Positions 16,380 to 24,065 of a stretch of DNA of 31,871 bases are shown here, piece after piece (within the stretch, counting starts at the first letter, position 1; each line of letters opens with the position of its first letter). A model generated the notes under the pieces. It was not told the origin of the DNA and did not search any database. It saw only the letters and a program-made list of their open reading frames with translations. This stretch comes from Archaeoglobaceae archaeon (lineage in GTDB: Archaea; Halobacteriota; Archaeoglobi; Archaeoglobales; Archaeoglobaceae), in contig JAMOMT010000132.1 in the NCBI GenBank assembly GCA_027066965.1, positions 1 to 31,871 on the forward strand, given 5' to 3'. The translations under genes and the position numbers were made by a program.

Positions 16380-17311
16380 GCTTTCACCTCCCCTCTGAGC
16401 TTCTTTCTCACGACCCTCCAGTCTATTCCTGCAATCCCCTGAGGAGCGATGAGGAGCGTCACTATTATTATTGTTAAGGCTACGACCTTGCTGTAAACGA
16501 GCATTCCAGTCCCGAAAATCGTTGAAAGCCAGTAAGTCACGAGAGACTCGGACATTCCGACTATGTAGCCCCCTATCAGAGCCCCGTAGATGTTGTTCAG
16601 ACCTCCAACTATACTCGCCGCGAATATCGAGACTATTATTATCTCAGCCGTTGCGGGCACAATCTCCTGCTTAAAGGGCAACAAACAGCCGGCCATCGCA
16701 GCCAGAGCACCAGAAAGGAACCACGCGAACATCCTCGTGTACTCTACGTTGACTCCCATGATTTCTGCGAGAGCTGGGTTCTCCATGGATGCTCTGAGAG
16801 CGATTCCGAACTTGGTCTTGTAGAGAAGGGTGAATAGAACTCCAAAAGTCAATACTATGACGAGACTCGAAACGACGAGAATTGATGGAAGGCCGAAGAT
16901 GTTGTAGTTGAGGTACGCGAACATAAACATGTCGCACGTACTGCCTGTCATCTTTCCAAGGTAGCCGGCGTATATGCCTCGAAGGCCAAGCAAAATCAGG
17001 TCGAGTGCGAGCGTAGCGATCATCAGAGTGACAACCGTCGCACCTCTACGTATCAGCGGCCTTAGCACGAAGACGTAGCTTGCCAGCCCCACAGCACCTC
17101 CTGCAAGAAAAGCGAGGGGTAGTGAGACGTATGGATGCAAGTTGAACAACCGGTATATCGTTAGAGCTGTGTAAGAGCCTACCACTGCAAAAGACCCCTG
17201 TGCGAAGTTTGGAACTGCTGTGGTGATGTAGGCTAGTGTAAGACCCACCGCTAGGAGTACAAGGAGGTTTGAGTAGATTATAGCGCCAGTGAGGACTTCC
17301 ATTCCCGGCAT
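16376..17311 (-). CDS. livH: branched-chain amino acid ABC permease LivH
   Basis: This 311-residue membrane protein has eight or so hydrophobic segments and shows LivH features: LAYITTAVPNFAQGSFAVVGSY near the N-terminus, the coupling loop FGIALRASMENPALAEIMGVN, and IVGGLNNIYGALIGGYIVG. It pairs with LivM. The ATG at 17311 lies about 27 nt after a TATA box and has no ribosome site, so the mRNA is probably leaderless. The substrate is not determined by the sequence, and the ATP-hydrolysing subunits must be encoded elsewhere. Confidence 0.88.
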   Translation of the reverse strand: MPGMEVLTGAIIYSNLLVLLAVGLTLAYITTAVPNFAQGSFAVVGSYTALTIYRLFNLHPYVSLPLAFLAGGAVGLASYVFVLRPLIRRGATVVTLMIATLALDLILLGLRGIYAGYLGKMTGSTCDMFMFAYLNYNIFGLPSILVVSSLVIVLTFGVLFTLLYKTKFGIALRASMENPALAEIMGVNVEYTRMFAWFLSGALAAMAGCLLPFKQEIVPATAEIIIVSIFAASIVGGLNNIYGALIGGYIVGMSESLVTYWLSTIFGTGMLVYSKVVALTIIIVTLLIAPQGIAGIDWRVVRKKLRGEVKA

Positions 17312-17606
17312 AACCGGAGTCGCCGTGCATTGAATTTAAAACTTTACTCACTCCCGCTTTGAACGGATTTCTCGATAAAAGCTCGTAGATTTAAAAGTTA
17401 AATTCTCTCTGTTTGAATAGTGTTTTTTCGGTATGGGTTTTGTGATATTGTGATGAGTGTTGGACGCTGCGTTTGGTGTTGTTGGCTTAGATATATTGTT
17501 GGGTGTATATTGACTTGGAGCTAAAACTACTACACTGCTTAGAACCGCAGAGCAAATTAAACGACGTAACAAACGATGTACGGAATAACGGAGAAAATCG
17601 AGAAAA
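17312..17606. other. 295-nt gap: livH promoter and keto-rich stretch
   Basis: It holds the livH TATA box (TTTAAA at 17335-17340), a second AT-rich patch at 17390-17402, and a stretch at about 17417-17516 that is almost free of C on the plus strand. I see no convincing gene. A GTGATGA (17450-17456) resembles a C box but has no matching D box. Confidence 0.5.
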
Positions 17607-18722
17607 TCAAGCGAATAGAGACACGACACTATCAGCGTCGACGACGAGCTTTTCACAGTCCAAGTTGGAAGTTTTTGACCTGAGCACTTCCAAGTCTTTC
17701 TTTTTGGCTTTCATCTTCACCTCGGCACAACAGACAGCTTTACCCCTGACAGTTATAATAGCGTCCACTTCTGGAGAAAGCATGACTTCCTCCTCTCCTC
17801 CAAACTTCTCGGCCAAAGCCGTCCTCACGAAGTCCTCGAAGTACTTGGGCAATTTCTCTTCGTAAGCACTCTCAAAAGTCCTGTTATCGACGCTTAGCTC
17901 TGATAGGCCGTACTTCGTGTCGAGATAGTAGAACAAGTCGACGATGGGAGAGCTAATCCTGTAAATCCACCTCTTTTTCCCGAACACCTTTATCCTTTTC
18001 ACAAGCCCCATTTCCAGAAGGTTTGCGAGGAAGGACTTGACGTCGCTCGAGGTTTTACCGAGAAAGCTGGAAACGTCTTTGGGAAAAACGTTTCCAACGG
18101 CTAAAGCTCTCAGTATCCCCTCGTAAGTCTCCGTTAGCTCTCTGTCCTCTTCAATGAATATTTCTCCAATAAGTCCTCTGACACTCGCAAATCCCGATTT
18201 CACAGCATCTTTTACGCTTCCCTCGTAAAACTGAATAAGCCAGGGATCTCTCAAGAAAACGAGTTCATCCACCCCTTTAAAAACCTTCAGAATGTCGGAG
18301 GGTTTGATAAGGTCGAGTTTTACAGGTCTTACGAGCCCGAGGAGCGAACTTCTTGCAGATAAAACGTTTTTCACGACTCTCATACTCGATCCGAGTAGAA
18401 TTAGCTTTGCTCTCTTCTCTCTGGCGAAGTGGAGCAGGTCAGTGAAGTCGTCTGGCAACCTCTGGAACTCGTCCACGACCACAACGTTTCTTTCGTCTTT
18501 GAGCAGCTCGTGGATTAAGGCCTTGAACGTCTCGTAGCTGATAGTCTTAAAGCCATCGTTTGCCATTAAAATCGGTCCAGCTCGCTCAACGAAGAAGTAG
18601 TGCGTATGTTTTACGAAGTTTCTAACGAGAAAAGTCTTTCCAACTTTTCTCCTGCCGTACAGCAGAACCCAGCCCTTTCTCTCGACTTCGTGCACTTCCA
18701 TTCTGGGAATCGCGATTCCCAT
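17607..18722 (-). CDS. archaeal AAA ATPase with DUF234-like C-terminal domain
   Basis: The 371-residue protein has Walker A GRRKVGKT, Walker B VVVVDEFQRL and a sensor-like LILLGSSMRVV, followed by a winged helix (about 195-260, KDVSSFLGKTSSDVKSFLANLLEMGLVKRI) and a C-terminal domain with VDAIITVRGKAVCCAEVKMK, which fits the D...ExK core of the PD-(D/E)XK nuclease fold typical of DUF234. Such ATPases are common in archaea and often mobile or linked to defence, with unknown targets. The ATG at 18722 is about 26 nt from a TATA box (GATTAAAGT on the plus strand, 18744-18752) and lies inside an 18-nt palindrome. Confidence 0.8.
   Translation of the reverse strand: MGIAIPRMEVHEVERKGWVLLYGRRKVGKTFLVRNFVKHTHYFFVERAGPILMANDGFKTISYETFKALIHELLKDERNVVVVDEFQRLPDDFTDLLHFAREKRAKLILLGSSMRVVKNVLSARSSLLGLVRPVKLDLIKPSDILKVFKGVDELVFLRDPWLIQFYEGSVKDAVKSGFASVRGLIGEIFIEEDRELTETYEGILRALAVGNVFPKDVSSFLGKTSSDVKSFLANLLEMGLVKRIKVFGKKRWIYRISSPIVDLFYYLDTKYGLSELSVDNRTFESAYEEKLPKYFEDFVRTALAEKFGGEEEVMLSPEVDAIITVRGKAVCCAEVKMKAKKKDLEVLRSKTSNLDCEKLVVDADSVVSLFA
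18704..18721. promoter_or_regulatory. 18-nt perfect palindrome at ATPase start
   Basis: TGGGAATCGCGATTCCCA is a perfect palindrome spanning the start codon and predicted transcription start of the ATPase gene. A further TCCCA/TGGGA inverted pair lies at 18732-18745 between TATA box and start. The layout suits an operator, perhaps for autoregulation. It also encodes MGIAIP. Confidence 0.5.
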
Positions 18723-18905
18723 AATTCTGGTTCCCAGTTTTGGGATTAAAGTTTTTCGTATGGCTGTTTGTGATTGATTGTTTCTAAATTAAATAAAACT
18801 GAGATGTAATCAAGAGAGACGTGGAAAGACCGAACGCAACAAAAATACAATTATTAAATCAAGCCTATAATAAAAGTAGGGGGAAGATAGTGGATGAGAT
18901 GATAC

Positions 18906-18913
18906 TTTTAAAA
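18906..18913 (+). promoter_or_regulatory. TATA box of macro-domain gene
   Basis: TTTTAAAA is centred about 26 nt before the ATG at 18936, implying a leaderless mRNA. Confidence 0.55.
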
Positions 18914-18935
18914 TCAAATCAAAAATGTGAAAGCC

Positions 18936-19526
18936 ATGAAGCACGAAACCCTCTTGGAAAGGGAAGTCAACGGTTTGGTGTTCAAGCTCGTTAAAGGAGA
19001 CATAACGAGCTACCCTGCAGAAGCGATAGTCAACGCTGCCAACAAGTATCTTATGCACGGAGGAGGAGTCGCTCTAGCTATAGCAAAAGCTGCGGGCTCT
19101 GCTGATGAGTACTCGAAGCTCAGCAGGGAGGAGATGCTGAAGCAGGTCGGGAGGAGCTACATAGAACACGGAGAGGTAGTAGTCACTCCAGCCCTCAGGA
19201 TGGAGAGGTTTGGGATAAAGTACGTTATACACACCGTTGGCCCGAAATGTAACGGGAAATGGAACAGGGAGCTTGAGGAGAAGCTGAGGAAAGCTCTGCT
19301 GGCTCCACTCGTAAAGGCTGAGGAACTCAATCTGAAATCCATCGCTTTCCCCGCAGTAAGCGCTGGGATATACGGCTGCCCACTCGAAAAAGTCGTTTCC
19401 ATTCTGTTCGAAACAGTCAGAAAGTTTGCGGAGGAAGCTAAATCAATTGAGGAAATCTCTCTCGTCCTCTACGACGAAGAATCGGCTATGGAAGCTCTTG
19501 AAACGCTGAAGGAGCTCTGTGGTTGA
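18936..19526 (+). CDS. macro-domain protein, AF1521-like
   Basis: The protein (about 196 residues) is one macro domain: GDITSYPAEAIVNAANKYLMHGGGVALAIAKAAG forms the ADP-ribose site with the conserved Asp and the Asn pair, HTVGP follows, and PAVSAGIYGCPLEKVV is the phosphate-binding loop. It resembles the well-known Archaeoglobus protein AF1521 throughout and should bind ADP-ribose and remove ADP-ribose or phosphate from its derivatives. The ATG at 18936 is preferred to a GTG at 18927 by distance from the TATA box. It is transcribed alone. Confidence 0.93.
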   Translation: MKHETLLEREVNGLVFKLVKGDITSYPAEAIVNAANKYLMHGGGVALAIAKAAGSADEYSKLSREEMLKQVGRSYIEHGEVVVTPALRMERFGIKYVIHTVGPKCNGKWNRELEEKLRKALLAPLVKAEELNLKSIAFPAVSAGIYGCPLEKVVSILFETVRKFAEEAKSIEEISLVLYDEESAMEALETLKELCG

Positions 19527-19720
19527 CTTGTTTTTACATCTGGTTTTTTTGCTAGCTAGGAGAGAGGAAAACTACTGACTTTTGGGTCGGGGTATTACGT
19601 TCTATCAGGCTGAGGAAAAAATTGGGAAAATCGGGTGAAACCACAAATATTTGATTGCGTCAACAGAGAACGAACAGAAGAACACTAAAAAATTAAATAA
19701 CGCTCCTCGTTTCACAGCTC
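19527..19720 (+). promoter_or_regulatory. terminator-like T tracts and argD promoter
   Basis: T-rich tracts at 19530-19552 (GTTTTTAC and GGTTTTTTT) follow the macro gene and may end its transcript. An AT-rich TATA region (AAAAATTAAATAA, about 19688-19700) is centred about 27 nt before the argD ATG, again a leaderless arrangement. Confidence 0.5.
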
Positions 19721-20875
19721 ATGAGCTCATCTCTCACTCAGAGCTGGATTGAGAGGGAGAAAAAGGTTCACATTCAGTTTTATCGTAGACTGCCTGTTGT
19801 CTTCGAGAGGGGAGAGGGCTGCTGGCTCTACGATGTTGAGGGTAACGCGTATCTCGACCTCGTAGCAGGGATAGCTGTTTGCGTTCTCGGCCACTGTCAT
19901 CCGGAGGTAGTTGAAAGCATCAGGTCTCAGGCAGAAAAGCTGATGCATACTTCAAACCTCTACTACACGACCCCGCAAATAGAGCTGGCTGAAAAGTTGC
20001 GGGAGATAACTGGAATGGATCGCTTCTTCTTCTGCAACAGCGGGGCTGAGGCTGTCGAGGCAACTCTCAAAATAGCGAGGAAGGTTACTGGTAGAAAGAA
20101 GTTCGTTGCTTTTACGGGTTCTTTCCACGGAAGGACGATGGGTGCCTTGTCGGTAACTTGGAAAGAACTCTTTAGAAAACCCTTTATGCCCCTCGTCGAA
20201 CCCGTAACCTTCGCCAAGTTTAACGATGTCGAGGATCTGAGAAGGAAGGTAGATGAGAATACAGCAGCGGTCATAGTTGAGCCGATTCAGGGCGAGGGGG
20301 GTATAAATCCTGCGAGTGAGGAGTTCATGAACGAGATCTTTGAGCTTAGGGAGAAGCTCAACTTCCTCGTTGTTTTTGATGAAGTTCAAACTGGCTTTGG
20401 GAGGACTGGCAGGTGGTTCGCGAAGGACCACTTCAACCTCAAGCCAGACGTCATGGCGATGGCGAAGGGAATGGGAGCAGGTTTCCCGATTGGAGGGGTT
20501 GGAGTCACAGAAAGCGTTGCTGAAAAGCTTGGTTTTGGTGAGCACGCCTCCACCTTCGGTGGAAACCCGCTTGCTTGCTCAGCCTCTCTTGCGTGCATAA
20601 GAGTGATGGAGAGAGAAAAGCTCGTGGAAAACGCCGAGAAGGTTGGGGGATACTTTAGAGAAAAGCTCTTCGAGCTTTTCGGAAACGCGAGAGGAATGGG
20701 TCTGATGCTTGCAGCTAATTGCGAGAAGGCTTTCGATGTCGTTGGAAATGCCTTAGAAAACTTTTTGCTCGTCAATGCAACCTCTGAAAGCAGTCTGAGG
20801 TTCGTGCCGCCCTTGATAATTGGAAAAGAGGAAGTTGATATCGCGATTGAAAGGTTATCAAAATCCGTCAGGTGA
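19721..20875 (+). CDS. argD: acetylornithine aminotransferase family enzyme
   Basis: This is a class III PLP aminotransferase of 384 residues, the usual ArgD length. It has NSGAEAVEATLKIARK, FTGSFHGRTMGALS, AAVIVEPIQGEGGINPAS, LVVFDEVQTGFGRTG and the PLP lysine in MAMAKGMGAGFPIGG, and HASTFGGNPLACS. It makes N-acetylornithine in arginine synthesis; archaeal enzymes may also act on the lysine pathway with LysW-bound substrates. lysS follows 4 nt after its stop, so the two are cotranscribed. The ATG lies directly at the predicted transcription start. Confidence 0.88.
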   Translation: MSSSLTQSWIEREKKVHIQFYRRLPVVFERGEGCWLYDVEGNAYLDLVAGIAVCVLGHCHPEVVESIRSQAEKLMHTSNLYYTTPQIELAEKLREITGMDRFFFCNSGAEAVEATLKIARKVTGRKKFVAFTGSFHGRTMGALSVTWKELFRKPFMPLVEPVTFAKFNDVEDLRRKVDENTAAVIVEPIQGEGGINPASEEFMNEIFELREKLNFLVVFDEVQTGFGRTGRWFAKDHFNLKPDVMAMAKGMGAGFPIGGVGVTESVAEKLGFGEHASTFGGNPLACSASLACIRVMEREKLVENAEKVGGYFREKLFELFGNARGMGLMLAANCEKAFDVVGNALENFLLVNATSESSLRFVPPLIIGKEEVDIAIERLSKSVR

Positions 20876-20879
20876 GATA

Positions 20880-22382
20880 ATGGGCGAGACCGTTCACTGG
20901 GCGGATAAGATCGCTGAGGATTTGCTGAGGAGGGGAGAGAAGCACAGAATTGCCACCGGAATAACTCCATCGGGCCACATACACCTCGGAAACCTGAGGG
21001 AGATGCTCACTGCTGATGCTGTGAGGAGGGCTGTTGAGGATAGGGGAGGAAAGGCTGAAATCGTTTATATAGCCGACACATTCGACCCCCTTAGGAAGAG
21101 GTATCCCTTTCTACCGGAGAAGTACGATAAGTACATAGGAATGCCCCTCAGCGAAATTCCTTGCCCATGTGGAGAGCACGAGAGTTACGCAGAGCACTTC
21201 CTCGAGCCATTTTTGGAATCTCTTGACATACTCGGCATAGATGTGGAAGTTAAGAGGGCCGACAGGATGTACAAAGCTGGGGAGTACGAAGAGGCGATAA
21301 AGACAGCCTTGGAAAAGAAGGAGCTGATAAAGAACATACTTGAGGAGGTAACGGGCAAGAAGTGCGATGAGAACTGGAGCCCATTCATGCCCCTCTGTGA
21401 GAACTGCAAGAGGCTGAACACGACTAAAGTCATCGACTTCGACGAAAGTGGTGTTTACTATAGGTGCGAATGTGGGCACGAAGGAAAGGCAACCTACAGG
21501 GGAGGGGGAAAGCTCGGCTGGAGAGTTGACTGGCCGGCGAGGTGGGGAATACTCGGCATAACCTGCGAGCCGATGGGAAAAGACCACGCAGCTGCTGGAG
21601 GTAGTTATGACACGGGAAAGAGGTTAGCTAAGGAAGTCTTCGGCATAGAGCCTCCATATCCAATACCCTACGAGTGGATACACCTCAAAGGAGTAGGGGC
21701 GATGAAGAGCTCTAAAGGCATAGTTGTGCCAGTTAGAGAGATGGTCGAGGTTTTGCCTCCGGAAATAGTCAGGTATATCATAATAAGAGCGAAGCCGGAG
21801 AGGCACATAGACTTCGATCCCGCATCTCTCCTCGATCTAATAGACGAGTTCGAGGAGGCTTACGCAAAAGGGGACAGGAGCGTCCGGCTATCCATGGTTG
21901 AGAACGTGAAATATAGCGATGTTCCATTCAGGCACCTTGTCGTCGTAGGGCAGATAGCGAACTGGGATGTGGAGAAGGCGATAGAGATAGTGAAAAGGAC
22001 GGGTTATAGAGTTGACGAGGAAACGTTGCCTGACATAAAGAGAAGGTTAGAGTATGCGAGAAGGTGGATAGAGAAGTTCGCTCCCGAGAGGTTGAAGTTC
22101 GAAGTGCTGGGCTTGGAGGAGGTCAAAAAGGTTCAGTTTTCCGGAGAGGAGCTTGAATTCCTAAGAGAGTTCGCTCTCAGGCTTAAGGATGGCATGAAAG
22201 CAGACGAGCTGCACAACCTCGTTTACGATGTCGCTAACGAGGTTGGTTTGAAGCCGGCCAAAGCCTTTAAGGCGATCTACAAGGCAATTCTCGGTAAAAC
22301 GTACGGGCCGAGGGCTGGATACTTTATGGAATCTCTTGGCATCGAATGGGTGAAGAAAAGATTTGAGAGCTTAACAGCTTAA
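20880..22382 (+). CDS. lysS: class I lysyl-tRNA synthetase
   Basis: The 500-residue protein has the class I signatures TPSGHIHLGNL (HIGH motif) and GAMKSSKGIVV (KMSKS motif), with the Rossmann-fold domain between them and the C-terminal helical anticodon-binding part ending YFMESLGIEWVKKRFESL. It charges tRNA-Lys. A cysteine set (CENC and CECG, about 170-200) suggests a zinc site. The ATG at 20880 is chosen because AGGTGA spans the argD stop 5 nt upstream. Class I LysRS is typical of most archaea, in place of the class II enzyme. Confidence 0.95.
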   Translation: MGETVHWADKIAEDLLRRGEKHRIATGITPSGHIHLGNLREMLTADAVRRAVEDRGGKAEIVYIADTFDPLRKRYPFLPEKYDKYIGMPLSEIPCPCGEHESYAEHFLEPFLESLDILGIDVEVKRADRMYKAGEYEEAIKTALEKKELIKNILEEVTGKKCDENWSPFMPLCENCKRLNTTKVIDFDESGVYYRCECGHEGKATYRGGGKLGWRVDWPARWGILGITCEPMGKDHAAAGGSYDTGKRLAKEVFGIEPPYPIPYEWIHLKGVGAMKSSKGIVVPVREMVEVLPPEIVRYIIIRAKPERHIDFDPASLLDLIDEFEEAYAKGDRSVRLSMVENVKYSDVPFRHLVVVGQIANWDVEKAIEIVKRTGYRVDEETLPDIKRRLEYARRWIEKFAPERLKFEVLGLEEVKKVQFSGEELEFLREFALRLKDGMKADELHNLVYDVANEVGLKPAKAFKAIYKAILGKTYGPRAGYFMESLGIEWVKKRFESLTA

Positions 22383-22434
22383 TTTTTGTTTCTAATTTTA
22401 CGTTGATAAATTTTATCTACTATAGTTACAAGTG

Positions 22435-22462
22435 TTCGGCCATTAGCGTCACACAGGCCGAA
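22435..22462. repeat. inverted repeat before radical SAM gene
   Basis: TTCGGCC (22435-22441) and GGCCGAA (22456-22462) form a perfect 7-bp inverted repeat with a 14-nt loop, between the lysS stop and the TATA box at 22487-22495. It could be an operator or a terminator stem. Confidence 0.5.
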
Positions 22463-22486
22463 AGTGAAACACCACGTGCACTCTAA

Positions 22487-22495
22487 CTTTAATAC
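22487..22495 (+). promoter_or_regulatory. TATA box of radical SAM gene
   Basis: CTTTAATAC is centred about 25 nt before the ATG at 22516, with no ribosome site, suggesting a leaderless mRNA. Confidence 0.55.
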
Positions 22496-22515
22496 CCCTA
22501 TTGCTCATCAAATAT

Positions 22516-23538
22516 ATGATGAAAAAGCCAACGAGGATAGAGGCTGGCAGCTACTACACTTACCTCAGCGAAGGTTGTAAGCTTTGCAGGAGAGGAGCTA
22601 AACTTGTCCTCTTCGTAACCGGCTTATGCCCGAACTCGTGCTTCTACTGCCCGATCTCCGACGAGAGGAAGGGAAAGGACATTACTTTCGCAAACGAAAG
22701 GCTGGTAAAAAGCGAAGAGGATTTGTTGGAGGAAATAGAGCTTATGAGTGCTGAGGGAGCATCTATAACGGGAGGAGAGCCCCTCTACGTTCCCGAAAAA
22801 ACCCTTAGATTTGCGAAGCTGCTGAAAGATCTTGATCTGCATATTCACCTCTACACGAGCCTTCCTGCAAGTGAAAGAACTCTGGAAAAGCTCTCTTTTA
22901 TTGACGAAATTCGCTTTCATCCCGTAAAGCCCCTCGAACTTTACGAAGAACCTGTTAGAGTTGCCAAAAAGCTAGGAATGGAAGTTGGAATCGAAATCCC
23001 AGCTCTGAAGTTCGACGAAAGGCTTGCGGAGTTCGTTAACTCACACGATATATTCATGAACCTTAACGAGCTCGAGTTCTCGGCTACGAATCAGGACGAG
23101 CTACTTAGGAGAGGATTCGAGCCAGGAGAATTCTTCGAGGCTAAGGGCTGCGGAGAGATCGCTGAAAAGTATCTCGAATCCGTGGAGAAGTTCCACTACT
23201 GCACGGTTCTATTCAAGGATAAGGCTCAGATGAGGAGGAGGTTTATCAGGATGGCAATGAATCACCCCGAATTTTACGCGGTTACAAGAGATGGTACACT
23301 TCTGTGCGGCTGCGTCGAGTGCTCGAGTGGAGAACTCGACCACCTACTCTCTCTGCTCGACAGAAAGGGTGTGTATGAACGCTCAATTTTCGAAAGCGAT
23401 GGCCTTTACGTAGTGGAGTTCTCTCCCGAGGAGGCAGAGAGGTTGAGTGAAGTTTTAAAAGCTGAGGGTTTCAGGGTGAGCATAGTCGAGAGGTATCCAA
23501 CTGCGAGCAGGGTGGTCGTGGAAAGAGCACCCCTCTAA
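22516..23538 (+). CDS. archaeal radical SAM protein
   Basis: The 340-residue protein has the radical SAM motif CPNSCFYC (CxxxCxxC) in KLVLFVTGLCPNSCFYCPISDERKGKD, followed by ASITGGEPLYVP, the GGE SAM contact. An extra CKLC lies before the motif and CGCVEC near residue 270, possibly for an auxiliary cluster. It is close to a conserved archaeal group of unknown substrate; I cannot name the reaction. The ATG at 22516 or 22519 fits the TATA distance, whereas the upstream TTG at 22501 does not. A DUF2551-like gene follows after 20 nt and is probably cotranscribed. Confidence 0.8.
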   Translation: MMKKPTRIEAGSYYTYLSEGCKLCRRGAKLVLFVTGLCPNSCFYCPISDERKGKDITFANERLVKSEEDLLEEIELMSAEGASITGGEPLYVPEKTLRFAKLLKDLDLHIHLYTSLPASERTLEKLSFIDEIRFHPVKPLELYEEPVRVAKKLGMEVGIEIPALKFDERLAEFVNSHDIFMNLNELEFSATNQDELLRRGFEPGEFFEAKGCGEIAEKYLESVEKFHYCTVLFKDKAQMRRRFIRMAMNHPEFYAVTRDGTLLCGCVECSSGELDHLLSLLDRKGVYERSIFESDGLYVVEFSPEEAERLSEVLKAEGFRVSIVERYPTASRVVVERAPL

Positions 23539-23558
23539 AACTGGAAAGGTTTGGGAAC

Positions 23559-23858
23559 ATGAAACGGGAGGAGATTGAGAACAGGCTTAAAAAGTACCTT
23601 GAGAGGGACAGGAGCGGAATAAGGAAGGAACTATTGAAGGTACTGCTCGAAGGAGAGAAGTACACGACCGACGAGATATACGCGAAGCTGAAGGAAAGAG
23701 TCAGCACGAGCAATATAAACAAAAGAGGGGTCTCTGCAATGGTTGGACTGATGTGTGCGAGGCTTGGAATACTCAAAACCGAACTCGGGGAGAAGAACAG
23801 GTACTACATAAAGCCCGAGTACGCTGACCTCGTGAGAGAGGCAGTGGAGAAATTTTGA
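23559..23858 (+). CDS. DUF2551-like small winged-helix protein
   Basis: The 99-residue protein (IENRLKKYLERDRSGIRKELLKVLLEGEKYTTDEIYAKLKERVSTSNINKRGVSAMVGLMCARLGILKTELGEKNRYYIK) reads as a helix-turn-helix with a wing and resembles the archaeal DUF2551 family from memory. It would be a DNA-binding or adaptor protein. It follows the radical SAM gene and may regulate it. Function is unknown. The ATG is 20 nt past the previous stop, with a weak GGAAAGGTTTGGG upstream. Confidence 0.6.
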   Translation: MKREEIENRLKKYLERDRSGIRKELLKVLLEGEKYTTDEIYAKLKERVSTSNINKRGVSAMVGLMCARLGILKTELGEKNRYYIKPEYADLVREAVEKF

Positions 23859-23862
23859 AATC

Positions 23863-23930
23863 CTGAAGTTCAGACTCTGGTTTTGTCGAATTTTTGCAAA
23901 AATTCTTGAATTGTAAAGTATTAACTTCAG
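23863..23930. repeat. nested inverted repeats upstream of uppS
   Basis: CTGAAGTT (23863-23870) and AACTTCAG (23923-23930) flank the perfect 18-nt palindrome GAATTTTTGCAAAAATTC (23888-23905). They sit between the DUF2551-like stop and the uppS TATA box, suiting a terminator or operator. Confidence 0.5.
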
Positions 23931-23934
23931 AACA

Positions 23935-23944
23935 ATTTTAAAAA
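23935..23944 (+). promoter_or_regulatory. TATA box of uppS
   Basis: The ATTTTAAAAA core predicts a transcript start near 23966, leaving a leader of about 100 nt, unlike the leaderless genes around it. Confidence 0.55.
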
Positions 23945-23965
23945 TCTTTTTACTCGACGCCCCTA

Positions 23966-24065
23966 TCAAATCCCAAAACCGGCTCGTTGTGCCGGATGGA
24001 GCGTTGCAGATAAAGGAACGGTTTGGGATTCAGTCACCTCGGATAGTAGAAAAGGGGTGTCACTG
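23966..24065 (+). promoter_or_regulatory. structured uppS leader, candidate riboregulator
   Basis: The predicted leader folds into two adjacent stems. The first pairs AATCCCAAA (23969-23977) with TTTGGGATT (24022-24030) and can enclose a hairpin CCGGC/GCCGG (23979-23995). The second begins at the next base: CAGTCACCTC (24031-24040) pairs with GGGGTG (24054-24059) and ACTG (24062-24065), with a two-base bulge, and ends right at the ATG. It would hide the ribosome site GGGGTG. This looks like an aptamer-plus-switch arrangement, but no known riboswitch class is recognised. Confidence 0.5.

Noticed and set aside
17450..17456. GTGATGA as a C box of a C/D guide RNA
   Set aside because: No CTGA D box or second box pair was found at the required distance.
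17348..17656. 102-residue minus-strand frame after the ATPase gene
   Set aside because: It starts inside the ATPase in another frame, has low complexity (Asn, Thr, Ser, Pro) and no family likeness; the region is AT-rich and probably just open by chance.
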